A DNA stretch of 64,000 bases from Bagarius yarrelli (Eukaryota; Chordata; Actinopteri; Siluriformes; Sisoridae), in assembly GCA_005784505.1 (NCBI GenBank), contig VCAZ01000012.1, forward strand, positions 3,973,011 through 4,037,010, in the 5' to 3' direction. Of this stretch, positions 23,365-34,465 are shown one piece after another (within the stretch, counting starts at the first letter, position 1; each line of letters starts with the position of its first letter). A program made the translations under genes and the position numbers. The notes under the pieces are model-generated. The model was not told where the DNA came from, ran no database searches, and worked only from the letters and a program-made list of their open reading frames with translations.

Positions 23365-26159
23365 GTAGATCTGACTGCTGTTAGCTGCATTAGCGCCCTC
23401 TAGTAAAAATGCATGATAGGGTAACTTGTGTATTGGGCAGTTCAGTGGTATAAATGACGTGGAATGTGGAATGTTTCTCACAAGTGTGTGGTAGGGGGGA
23501 TTGTTAATGCTTGCTACTCATATGAAAAATATTCGGTGGTTGTAAAGGGAAGCTATGCTGCAGCTGTGCTAGTCCAGCTGTTTAGACTGCTCTAGTTGAC
23601 ACTCGCAATGGCTGATGCCAGGAGACATGCCAGTGCAGAGATCCTGGAGGCGGATGTATGACAGCTGCAAGTCGAATGATGTGTTGTGTTTGAGGGGTTA
23701 ATTGTTTAATTTGAAATTTCTAGTTACAATTTGCAAATTATATTTAATCTTTACCAGAAGACTTCCATTATTTACACTGAGCAGGTCAGGCTTAGGGCCG
23801 GTCCGGCTTGGTGGTTTTGGTATTAGAACTCGCAAACTTGGATCAGAAAACTCTTTAAGCCTGAGCTACTACTTTACAAAATTGTGTGTGGCGGACTGTT
23901 ACTGAGTAAACTTCAAATCGCCATACTGCTCTTGCCATGGATAATTGACTACACATATAGTCTGACAGCCATTAATTTTCATGCATTAAAATCTTTTTAA
24001 ATAGTTGTAAGCTAATCATTTTACAGCATTCCATGTTGCCATGACATGTAACGGGCGATGAACGTGCAAAAATCAGGAAGTGTCATTTCTGCTAGGTCTG
24101 TATAATATACGATAATTTAGCAATATTTTTTTTAAATAGGGTATCGATATTATAACCTCTAGTATCATTACATATTTAAACTGTTTTAAACTGATTACGC
24201 TTAGTTTATATTATTACTTAAAACCTTAGTGCGGTCAAACAAACTCCGCTCCTGTAGTTGAGCCTAGAAGCATGCGAAAAACATGTATTGTTGTTTTTAA
24301 TCGTGTGTACATTATGTATTTTTTTAAATAGTGCATAGTACTTGGATGAGATGGGTATTGTATGTGAGGCCCTGCCAATACACAGTTCTAGGTACGCATA
24401 CAGTGTTGTCCACCAATTCTGAACAAATTTGTCATCAGAGGATCTGCAAAGGAGGTCTAATAAGCCACTTGGGGCTGGAGAGGGGGAATAATCACCGGTC
24501 ATATCCTCCTGCCTTCACTCTCCTTAGTTTGTTTCTTTTTCTTGTTCAGCTTCATTCCTACTAAACCAGGCAGAAAGGCCTCCCTAGCTGACTGCTGTAT
24601 CTGACGACTCTATCGTACCAAATGCTTGCTATGGATATCTGTTAGACGCCAATTGCACTGTGAGAACAGCCTAATTCTAGCCGAACGAGGTTTGATTAAC
24701 CTGGCCACCAGCAGTGCGAGTTAGTAAGTACTACTCAGCTAATGGAGCAGACCTTAAACACAGATTTCAGAGGGTATAGGAGAAATTAGGGTTCGTCTGA
24801 GCCGGAACGAGATGACATGATGCGAGCAGGTCATATGAACAATGACTTATAATGACAACGACAAGCTTGACGTATTCCAACAATCTATAGCCCATTTCGC
24901 ATTGGATCCTCCGTCTTTTCTGTTACTGTACTTTCTCTAGCCTTTGTATTTATTATCATCTTGGAAAGTTTGAGTTGACATTATGCAAAGAAGTTCAATG
25001 AAGCTTCAAAGTCAGAAATGCATTTGACTGGGCAGGCGTAGGCACCTCGGGATCCTCTCACTCTTGAGTGATTCTTTCACGATGCCACTCTGAAAAGCGT
25101 GGGCCAGCAAGGAGTAACGGTGGATCGGTTGCTCTAATGTGATGAACCGTACTCTTTTGTCCCTTACCACTGGGAACCACCCCCACATACCCACACACAC
25201 AAACGACCCCTTGATAGATTTCCAAAGGAAGGTTGTAAAAAAAAATCTACAAGTGTGCCAAAGAGGACTACATACCAATCGAAAAATTCCCCTGGGAGAT
25301 GTAGTCAACATAAAAGTCAGTAGCAAACATAAATTGCAAAGCACCGTATAGGTTACCGCATAGTATAAGAGCTGCCTTTAGCATATTTAGGGGATAAAAC
25401 GTGTTAAGCAAACTATTGTAGCAAATAATACTTGAATTGGAACAGTGTTACTTGTCTTGGTCTAGTCTTGGTTTTGAGATAGTGAAAACTGAAAGTATAT
25501 GGAAAAAATATTTTATGTTCCAAAAACATGGGTTCTAAGGTTGTCCCAAAAACAACTGTATAAATAGTGAGTGTGGAAATTGGCATTAAACATGTTGGTA
25601 ACAGCTGTGAGTGCTTACAGCTTGGCTGTCTAAAGCGCTTGTGAAATAATTCGAGAGCCATTATTCGATTCTGTAGGTTGACGTGTTTCCTGTTAAAACA
25701 GGAAGTCGGCAGTGTGTCTCAGTAAATAGACCATCATAGTCAGTAGCAAATATTTGTTGTAACGTATGATTGAGTTAAGATTAAGATTTCAGACCTGCTT
25801 TTAAACTTCACCTATTTGACTCTCGAAGGTTGCTGTAGGATAATAATATTGATCTGGAAGCTACGAGCAATGTCACATTTGATGTGACACTGCAATTTGT
25901 TTATATAAGCTGGTCCCATACATTCTAAAAGGCATTTGCTGGGATGCATACTGGATGAATGCATTATCAAAACTGTTCCTGGCTTCCTAGAAATGTAAAA
26001 CAGTAACATTAGCCTACGGAATATTTGTCCCAACAAAGTTTTTGTCAGTATGCACCACCTTATTTGTATTTACAAATAACGATATGCTTTAATGTTTTCC
26101 TAACATTGTTTCATACAGAATGTGTTCTGTCGAGTAGTTACCTACAGAATGGCATCTTA

Positions 26160-26700
26160 AATAAATGTGAGCGAATGCAAACTGCAGAGTCTGGAGAGCT
26201 TCGCTTTCATGGCCCCACCGCACGGCCTGGATATTTGCAGCAGAGCTGCTTTTCATTAGGCCCATGGAGAAGCACCACCGTGCGCCCGCTCGACTCCTAT
26301 AAACACAAACACACCAGGGGAAACCCGAGCTCGTGGCCTGATGGGACGCCACCTCCCACACCCGCAAAACGTCTCTTCATAAATCAGCCAAAGTGCAGCA
26401 CTCCAGCTCTCTTCTCTGCCAGCGCGGCTGGGTCGCTCGACCTCTCGAGGTCTGGGGAGACGGCTTCAGAGACCCTGCGGCTCTGATGAACAACACAGAG
26501 GTGGAGCGTCTGTCTTGAGGAGGATGTATGTAGCTGAATGCGGGCATGCGGTTGATTTACAGAGCCGGTATAACATGATCCCTAACTCTCCGCTGATCCT
26601 CCTGGGCCAGATTTGATCCTTCTATCAGCTCTCAACTGAGATTTGGCTGAAAGAGTGTGTTCTGATCTGAGGTCAGTGGCAGATCCAGCTGCAGATATAA
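26160..26700. promoter_or_regulatory. Candidate conserved non-coding element in the srbd1 intron
   Basis: GC-rich, non-repetitive island in an otherwise AT-rich intron. A 153-codon open frame (26025-26486, +) spans much of it, but its residue content is unlike a protein and it has no similarity I recognise. The block contains CTTCATAAATCAGCCAAAG and CGGGCATGCGGTTGATTTAC. Intronic enhancers for the neighbouring SIX2/SIX3 genes could lie here. Conservation could not be tested. Confidence 0.3.
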
Positions 26701-28539
26701 TGTACTCAGCACCTCCCATGTGACTCTGTGCAGTGATACTGAAGTACAGACATAACCACATACAGACTGCTTAAGCTGGGAGACACATTGGAATTCGTCA
26801 ACTGTGTGTGCGTGTGGGTGTTTCTATATTCCCAGCACTTCATAATTCATAGCCCAAAACTCACACACAAACGCATGAATTTTGTGTTGTTGTTTTTTTT
26901 ATTTTGTTTTACTAAACTTAACACCACATCTGAACTGTCTGATTGCAAATTAATCATTCTATAAGAAAGTAGTATCAATATATCTAGTATGTTAGTATGT
27001 AAATATGCTTAACAATGATAAAGGATAGATATATGTTGTGTATTCCTAAGCTATTTTGTTTAAGTTCCGGTTACGTCATAAAAAGTTTAAAAATATTTTG
27101 ATCCCTCATTTAACATATTTAACAACATTTAACAAAAATAAAATAGAATCCTTTGAAATAAAGTGTGTACAAATGTACACAAAGTCCTTGATTGGTTTTC
27201 ACGAATGCATGTAGCTGGCGGTGAATATAGTGGTGTTGGCTGGTACTCTGTGCTGTGGCCAGGTGACCACACGCAGGGTCCAGTTTTCAAATCACATCTT
27301 TGAGTCCTTTGTTGGGAGTACAATTTTGGTTGCTGAAAAAAGTCTTGCCCAAAGTGTGTCCAAAATTGAGTATTGTGACAGTAGCTAGTGTATCTGTAGC
27401 CACTTTTACTAACCTTCTACATCCACAGAATGTTTTCTTTTTGTTTGTTAGTTTTATACATTTTTTTCTTTATCACAAGAAGTTACAATTAACCCAGATG
27501 TTAAACAAATGCAGTTAAACGACATGGAATACAGTTTTCCTACCTACAGTACTTGCATTCGGTTTCTAATTGGAAAGGTTTGTGGCCGTTGATTCTATAC
27601 TGAAGAAACACAGCCCAAGCAATCGGTCTATTTTTATCAGTACTAGGAATCAAGACATCTTTTGTTCTAGTGCATTTTGCTCGCTGTACAGTACGGTTGT
27701 AGGGCTATTCAGAAACTGCTCTGAAACTGTCCAGATCCATTAAGTCTGAGACCAGTTTAGTCTCCTGTTCTTGGCCAACAGGAGCAGATCCTGTCACAGG
27801 CGTCTGTTGTGTTGTAGGTTCTGAGATGCTCAGCAAAGTTGCACTAGACAATGCTTATTCGAATAGTTTCCTGTCAGCTCAAACCGTCTGGTGATTTTTC
27901 TTTAACCTCTCTTTAACATGACATCAAGGTTTTTTTTTTTTACAATTCTTTGTAAATTGTCTGGATTTGTGTATCAAAATCCCATGAGATCATCAGTTTC
28001 TGAAATACCAGTTAGTCTGGCACCACTAATCATGCTGCAGGCAAAATCACAGGGATTGTGTTTTTCCACCGTTTTGGAGCCTGAAGTGAATATTAACTAA
28101 AGCTTGTGACTGACATGTATCTGTAGTATGTTATGCTTTATGCACAGATGACTGGATAATTGCTTGAATGTACAATTAGCCGATGAGTCACTTACAATAT
28201 ATTAAGTGGTGTATGAAATATAGACTGTATATTATCGCTGTAAATCTTTACCTGAGCTTTGTGTACAGGGTTGACGAGTTTACCAGACAGATCTCCTTAT
28301 ATTTCTTAATGTTCTGTTAAAAGAACTAATTATTTTTTGTTTATGCATTAGAACTGAAATTTAAACCACATGATTTTACTAGCAGCTGAGATGCTTATTG
28401 CTTATTGTATGTTTTTTTTTTCAATTTTATGTGATCTATCTACTTTTGTACATCTCCACCAAACTTTTTTTTTAATTTAGCATTTAAAAATTCTCGAAAA
28501 ATCTTTAAACGTATAAAAATTTAGTGTGTGTTTAGGGAC

Positions 28540-28700
28540 GTAGGAGGAGTCTGAATCCACCTGCCCTGTCACTCACGCTAATGACAGCTGCGGTGGCTAG
28601 CCGGCGTCAGGCTGCCATGCCGACGGCTATCCATCATCAGCAGGCTGGCTCTGCAGTATTCGCCCAGCATTCCAAATCCACCTTTGGACACCTTAACCTC
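28540..28700. promoter_or_regulatory. Candidate conserved non-coding element in the srbd1 intron
   Basis: Non-repetitive, GC-richer block containing CACGCTAATGACAGCTGCGG (an ATTA-type homeodomain core next to an E-box CAGCTG) and CCATCATCAGCAGGCTGGCT. Inferred from composition only. Confidence 0.25.
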
Positions 28701-29239
28701 CGTACCATTTTGATGCCATGAAATGTTGATTTGAAAATTTGCATCTTATCCCAAAGCCTATCTGAAAAAAAATACATTTTCCAGTCACTTCAGCTACAAA
28801 AAACAAAAGCAATTTTTTAGAAAGCTCTTTATATTTGGCAAAACTTGATGATAAACTAAGTGTTGTGGTGCATCATTATGGTTTATATCCCTCCCGTTCC
28901 TTATGTTAACTCATTTTGTGTTATTTAGTGTATTTAGCTAAAGTTTGTCAGGGCTTTATTTTAGGCGAGCCCTCGCGTCTGGATCTGCTCTGGTTTAGCT
29001 CGGCCTCTGTTTAAGGAGTGCTTCTGTTGTCTTACTGAGCCCCAGCATGCCTGTCTTGACATACTTGCTAACCGACGATTTATATAAGGAGAAGACTGTT
29101 CATCTTTGAGACCCGACGATTATGATTTAGAGCATATTAGTCTCACCTTTACCCCATTTACCTTACCGCCTTCTTCACCTCCTTTCTTGCATGCCAGAAA
29201 TCTCTTCCCAGGCTGAGTCGAAATATGAGGTAAAAAGCT

Positions 29240-29385
29240 AGAGACAACGGCTCAGTCCACGTGAAACTGAGTATGCGAGGAAAGCAGTATGACAGAATCC
29301 TTAGTATGCAAATTACAGTACGCGGAAAGTAGTTCGCATCTCAGTATAGACTGGCGAAGACAGTACATCCAAATTTCATTCGTAC
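29240..29385 (-). mobile_element. Harbinger-like non-coding remnant
   Basis: Repeated variants of AGTATGCGA / CAGTACGCGGAAAGTAGTTC match the style of PIF/Harbinger-derived fish repeats, also seen in the opposite orientation at 39007-39235. No transposase is present and the ends are not defined. Confidence 0.4.
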
Positions 29386-29497
29386 TAACTGTAATATTAC
29401 AGTCTTTTATTTAACGTGTTTTCTTTCCGAAACATTGCATTTTTTTATATGCTATGTGAGCTGCTCATATTGTTATATTTTTTTTTTCTTACTCCAG

Positions 29498-29679
29498 GTT
29501 CTTGTCTCAGATGGGTGGAAGTTTGGATCAGCTCGGTAGCACTGAGCTCGAGCAACGAGTTAAGAGCACGGTAACGAGCAGTGGTCTGGAGTGTTTGGCC
29601 TCGTCTCTCAACACCTGCCCTAACTCTGCAGCTCATTGTGTATGGCCTAACTCAACCGCCAGGCTTGACATTCGTCAGG
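29498..29679 (+). CDS. srbd1: srbd1 exon (helical segment before the S1 domain), with a compensated frameshift
   Basis: One phase base completes Arg, then FLSQMGGSLDQLGSTELEQR and VKSTVTSSGLECLASSLN. From about 29611 the family's expected sequence continues in the +1 frame (TPALTLQLIVYGLTQPPG) and returns to the original frame at about 29664 (LDIRQ). A missing AC in ACACAC near 29612 plus a missing C near 29664 would explain both, a net change of three bases. In the original frame there is no stop, but the middle reads as unrelated residues. The acceptor is ACTCCAG ending 29497 and the donor GT is at 29680. The segment lies between the linker and the S1 domain of SRBD1. Confidence 0.9.
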
Positions 29680-30764
29680 GTAGGATAGATTTCCCACATC
29701 TCCTCACACGGCCTCCTCACCCTTGTCAATTATCGCTCATTGCTCTCACTCCTTTTTTGTTTTTCGTGTATTAATTTACAATATCGCTGTGCTGTATCTA
29801 TAGGCATGTTTGAGATTAAAATTTCTAATATTATTAGGCTGTAACGTCATAATGTTTTGGAAGTGCACTTCCCAGCGCAGGCATTGCACACATCACAACG
29901 TTCAGACAGACCAAAGGACTCTCCCCATATGATCATATTCAGACAGATTAAAGAGCGTTCTGTGTGTCTGTTTCTCTCCCTCTATGTTGTCGACTCCTCT
30001 CCCCATAGTCTCTCTCTGGTCTTGCGCGATCTGGGCGGTACTCCAAGCTTTTGAAGTCATGCCATGTAATTTGGGGAAGACCCAAGTTATTAAATCAGGG
30101 CTGCCAACAAATATATCATTAATGAGAGAGAAAAAGAGCGGCTTAAAGACCAAAGCAGAATTATTCACTTCCAGTGGTGAAACCCAGCTACTTGCTGGGA
30201 CAAATAAACTGCCCTGATCCTGGTTTTAACTTACCGGCAGGGGTACATGTAATGTCTTTACAGCTAAAAGTTAATAAACTTAATATGAAGTGTTTGAATA
30301 GACTTGATGCAGCAGCAACTCATTAACCGAGTGATGGTGCCATGTGCAGTGCGATCCTGGAATACTACCTTTTCCATCAAGAATGCCAGGTTCACTTCCA
30401 CTTCTTGGAATCCTAATAAGGCTCCCTCATAGCCACTGTACAAATAGCTGCCACGTGAACCTTGCCTTTGGTAAGATGTCCCGGATTAGAATAATCAAAG
30501 ATGAATGTTTTTTGGACTGCAGAGCCTGTGAAGAAGCTGTGTTTATCTAAAAGCACCTCCCAAAGAATGATTGCCTAGAAGAGACCAAATTAATTCTGGA
30601 CAGGGCTCCGAGAAGTTATGGTAGAGGCATAGCAATTTCATTTGCTACTCTGGTTTCTTAGACTAGTGTTTGTTCTGTGTCTTGAAAAACCAATCTTTGG
30701 AACTTAAAATGAATTGCCTTGACATGTTTCAGTGATAATCTCTAACTCTCTTCTCTTCTCACAG
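29680..30764 (+). other. srbd1: srbd1 intron
   Basis: GT at 29680 to CTTCTCACAG ending 30764. No repeats recognised. 30020-30200 is non-repetitive and includes TCATGCCATGTAATTTGGGG; it is a weak regulatory candidate. Confidence 0.8.
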
Positions 30765-31046
30765 AGTTTGAGCAAGCGGTCTTTAAGCAGAGCATTGTGT
30801 CTATAAATGATCTCCACGAGGGCACAGTTCTAACAGGACGTGTGGAAAACACAGCTTTATTTGGGGCGTTCGTGGACATCGGAGTGGGCCGGTCAGGCCT
30901 CATCCCAAAGCGCTTTATACTCCAGTAAACTGCCTGCTGACAAAAGACGAAGAATCTCGCTATAGGACCAGGGGAGCGGTTGAAGTTCGAGTATTAATGT
31001 GGATCTTCAGAGGAAACGGATCACTTTAGACCTAATTAGGGTTTTG
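30765..31046 (+). CDS. srbd1: srbd1 last exon: S1 RNA-binding domain and C-terminus, frame broken
   Basis: The first 53 codons are clean: FEQAVFKQSIVSINDLHEGT then VLTGRVENTALFGAFVDIGV and GRSGLIPKR, the N-terminal two thirds of an S1 (OB-fold) RNA-binding domain. A TAA follows at 30926-30928. The expected remainder is legible only by changing frame: SSKLPADKRRRIS (30921-30959), GPGER (30965-30979), VEVRVL (30979-30996) and VDLQRKRITLDLIRVL (30999-31046). The last of these is the usual SRBD1 C-terminus, which ends LIRVL. At least four frame changes are needed in about 125 bases; two sit where a homopolymer looks one base short (CGG-TT, TTA-AT). An ordinary stop follows shortly after 31046. 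As written, the gene would lack the last S1 strands. Confidence 0.9.
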
Positions 31047-31279
31047 ATAGCTCTCCAGGTTACACAAACATTCCATGTATGACGTTTACAGTTTCTAAAT
31101 CACATTTACACAGAGGCTCCATCCTCCCCAAGTAATTAAATTCTGCTAAAGAGATTAAATCCATAAGTTTTTTTTATTTTTATTTCGTTATAAATGCTAG
31201 CACCTAATAATGCAGTTTAACTATTTTGACAAACATCGGTATCAGATGTACTGGACATGTGCTTTCATAATATCATTTA

Positions 31280-31285
31280 AATAAA
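31280..31285 (+). terminator. srbd1: Candidate polyadenylation signal of srbd1
   Basis: AATAAA about 235 bases after the expected end of the coding sequence, the first canonical hexamer on the + strand there. Supported by position only. Confidence 0.4.
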
Positions 31286-31734
31286 AACCAACGCATTATA
31301 GACCAGTAAAAACCATCAACTATGGAATCTGTTTTTATTGAAAAGAAAGTTTAGACTAAAAAGGCTAGATTGCAAAATTAAAGTTCATATTGAAATGCGA
31401 AAGTGCCACAACTTACAACTATGACTGAGAGGTGTAAAATCTGGCTAGATCCTATCTGGATGGGAGGAGTTCTATACTCTCTCACTAGATAATTGTTGGT
31501 TTCTGTTTGCTTTGTACAGGGAAAAGTGTAGCCACCTATCCTCTCATGTAATGTATTGTGTGATCTGTAGAACTGGCTGGTTGGTAGGAATTAGTAGGTT
31601 TTACTACAGGTTTTAGATGCATTAAGGAGAAATTTTGACGTAAATAGAAATAACTGTTGTTTATCTGATTGTCTAATCTAACATTTACACATACAGTGTA
31701 GCAACAAGAGTGGCAGCGAACTGATTTGGCTTGT

Positions 31735-31880
31735 CCAGCATGGTGCATCTATTCCCTTCTCCCTGGCGACTTACATTCCCTTTTATACCACTGAGCAATC
31801 CAGGATTAAGGGCTTTGCCCGGGGCCCAGCGGTGCCACTTTTGGTGCTGAGAATTGAACACAGCGTCTGCGATTAGCCAA
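31735..31880 (-). mobile_element. tRNA-derived SINE
   Basis: On the minus strand: TTCAATTCTCAGCACCAAAA, CCGCTGGGCCCCGGGCAAAG, CCCTTAATCCTGGATTGCTC, and a tail GTAAGTCGCCAGGGAGAAGG. Same family as the copy at 9848. Confidence 0.75.
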
Positions 31881-31974
31881 TATGATGCAGTTACACAAGG
31901 GTAACTTTTCTCATCCAGAATGTTTAATTTTAACAACAAGAAAACTGATTTCAGTGTAGTTCCGTCATAAAACA

Positions 31975-32170
31975 TTTCTCTGTTGAGTCTGGTTCCTCCA
32001 AGCTTTCTATTCCGTCTCAGGGAGTTTTTCCCGCACCGCCGCCCCCGTCTTGCTCATCAGAGACAAACTGATTTCTGTTTTATTCTTATCTTATAATTTC
32101 TTTGATTGTTTAAAGCTGCTTTGTGACAATCACCATTGTAAAAAGCGCTAAACAGATGAAACTGAATTGA
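31975..32170 (+). mobile_element. Retroelement 3' end with TTGAA tail
   Basis: TCTCAGGGAGTTTTTCCCGC, AAAGCTGCTTTGTGACAATC, AAAAAGCGCTAAACAGATGA and the tail GAATTGAATTGAA match a very common teleost LINE/SINE 3' end that finishes in short TTGAA repeats. Only the terminal part is present. Its clade is not assigned here. Confidence 0.7.
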
Positions 32171-32490
32171 ATTGAATAAACCGATAAATCCGATTACTTG
32201 CATATAGTCTGCACCTTAAAAGGAACATAGAACCAAGAAAATAACTACTCCAACTACACTTACTTTCATTTTAACATGAATGACGTGCTTTAGACCATTC
32301 ATTTACTGTATATTACATTTCGGATCCACATATATATTGGACGACAAATTAGTAGGTGATATAGGTGACAATTAAGTAATTTTTTTTGCTCTGATTAATA
32401 AATTAAATCTGATAAAGTACGCTTGCTGGTAAATCAATCAGTCTGATGTGTCTGAGATTCATCCCCTTCCCTATTGCACAAGGCTGCAGC

Positions 32491-32590
32491 CAGTGTTGCC
32501 AGATTGAGTAGATTCCCGCCAGTGTTTTGCCAGATTGACAGATTCCCGCCCAGTGTTGCCAGATTGAGTAGATTCCCGCCCAGTTTGCCC
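32491..32590. repeat. 30-bp minisatellite, about 3.3 units
   Basis: Units begin CAGTGTTGCCAGATTGAGTA and end GATTCCCGCC, at 32491-32519, 32520-32550 and 32551-32580, plus a partial fourth. The middle unit has a TT insertion and an altered AGTA/CA. Confidence 0.95.
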
Positions 32591-33819
32591 GACCAGTTGA
32601 GCTTCTTTTATCAAGTGAGACCGGAAATAAACGCATTGGGCTAATTGATCAAATTTGGGCTACCCGTTGATACATAGTGTGGGTTATGATTTTATTACTT
32701 TTGTAATAAAAAAATTAATCCAAATTTACAGTAAATTATTTACACAGAAGTAAAAACATTTGAAGAGTCAGGACTGCTGTTTGCTATTATAGTTTGGCCA
32801 AAGCTATCAAAATATCAGTTTCATCAGTGCATCTTAGATTTCTATTCCCCTGGGTACACAAGATTATATAAATTTGTAATAAATAAAAAAATAAACAATC
32901 TTGGGATTGTCAACATTACCCAAACATATATAGATTTTTGTTACAGTCATACTGTCGTATGTACTAGCACCAGCTAGTTGTTTTTAATAAAGAGTTTATA
33001 GGCATTTTTTTTAGATTAGATTCTTTAGTTAGACAGTGCTGTCCATTAGATCTGTTAACTAGTCATAACCAGGTTGCAAAAGGTAATGAAGAATCTATCG
33101 ATGTTTATTTTTTGTAAAAAGAATCTCAAAATGCAAATTTCAAACTATTTAACAAAAAATGTATTAAAGGCACAACTTTTTTGGCTTTTAACTTTCAAAA
33201 TAGTTTTGCTTTAACCGTATGTTTGATTGGCATCTGTTAGAAACTGGGAAGAAAGAGAGTTTTGTCTATGAGCTTCCAGACCGCAATATGACTAAGGAGG
33301 TCATGGGGGAAAAGCTAAACCCAATTATCTCAAGATAGTCACATGCTGATCAGCCCCCCCTTAAAATTATTCCAATATTTCCAGTTCTCTATTATTCAAT
33401 CTGTTTATATGTATGTGGCATAAATGAATCAATGGATACAAAAAGAATGCACAGTGGCCCCAAGCAGCTTAGAATCCAGCGAGAATAGCAAATCTGCGTA
33501 TAAAATTAGCATTTGTTGTTAACGTAACGGAGACGTCATAATCAGATCATGTTGCACAATGGATCCCCTTTTTATTTTCAACTCTTCAGCCTTAAAATCA
33601 ACCTTTTGTGTTTTTGTTCAGATACTGTTCTTTATTAAAGGGGTTTTTGGAAAGCCCTGTGTATTTATAAGTGCGTTTGAGTCTTGCAGGTACAGTCCGT
33701 TTGGTCACCGTGTGTGCACTGCATTTCTCAATCCCCTCATCTTATGAGCAGTCAGCCTCAGCGGAGCACCCCTGTAGTTATCTGTGTCATTACAAACCTC
33801 CTTTCAATTACAGATTTGA

Positions 33820-33965
33820 TACGTGATGCAGCTAGTATGGGGACCAATTATATTGCAGCTTCTCTGCCGCCACCATCCAGCGGCCCTCACTCCATCGCTT
33901 AGCTTATGCTGCTACTCCACACACTCGGTTAGGAGCCGGTGTGGATGAGTCGGGCCTTGCTGTGA
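33820..33965. promoter_or_regulatory. Candidate regulatory block
   Basis: Repeat-free and more balanced in composition than its flanks: GATACGTGATGCAGCTAGTA, GGGACCAATTATATTGCAGC, GGAGCCGGTGTGGATGAGTC. It holds CCAATTAT, a homeodomain/CCAAT-like site. Composition-based inference only. Confidence 0.25.
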
Positions 33966-34334
33966 TGCGTAAGCAAAATCCATAGATAGAATAATACAAT
34001 GTATCCCTATGGTACAGCTAGCAGCTTTGAGCATGGGATCAAAGCCACGCATTTACCTTTCCCATTTGTGTCGCTGAGATCTGATATGTTGCTCAGCTTG
34101 GGAACAGGCATTATCTGGCCTCCTACAGGACAGAGCCAATGCCAGGTTGAGCACTGATCTCCGTGGATCAAGTCTTCAGTATGTTCTATTCTCATGGCTG
34201 TTCTTCTGCTGTGCGCTGAAGAAAGCACTTGCACTCGTTGGTACGGTGATTACTTCCTAATCTTTTTCCATTAGCTGTATTTCATTCGGTTAATTACAAA
34301 TGACAAAAGTATGCAGATCTAATTTAAGCAGGCG

Positions 34335-34465
34335 CTAAAAGAGTGCGAAGGGACTTGGGGTTATTAAAGGCGAGGCAGAGTGTAAATGAAGTGAGCAATA
34401 GAGCGGCTCTTTCTTAACCTAAATGCATTAGACCTCCTCTGTACCCAAACCACATGCCGTTCTTT
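34335..34465. promoter_or_regulatory. Candidate regulatory block
   Basis: Non-repetitive stretch with GAGGCAGAGTGTAAATGAAG, CAATAGAGCGGCTCTTTC and AACCTAAATGCATTAGACCT. No coding potential. Confidence 0.25.

Larger units (their letters stand above)
23365..29497 (+). other. srbd1: srbd1 intron, 6.1 kb
   Basis: GT at 23365 to AG at 29496-29497, preceded by a T-rich tract. Contains two GC-richer, repeat-free blocks (about 26160-26700 and 28540-28700) and a Harbinger-like remnant (about 29240-29385). The stretch 24560-24920 has balanced composition and no recognisable repeat or exon. No other gene is seen. Confidence 0.85.

Noticed and set aside
24090..24180. Possible second hAT end (AGGTCTGTATAATATACGATA)
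   Set aside because: Similar in style to the element at 3299, but no opposite end or target duplication could be found.
26025..26486. 153-codon open frame on the + strand
   Set aside because: No similarity to a known protein, low-quality composition, and it lies inside an srbd1 intron; more likely a GC-rich non-coding block free of stops by chance.
32491..32590. CRISPR-like repeat array
   Set aside because: Directly abutting tandem units without unique spacers, in a vertebrate genome; a minisatellite.
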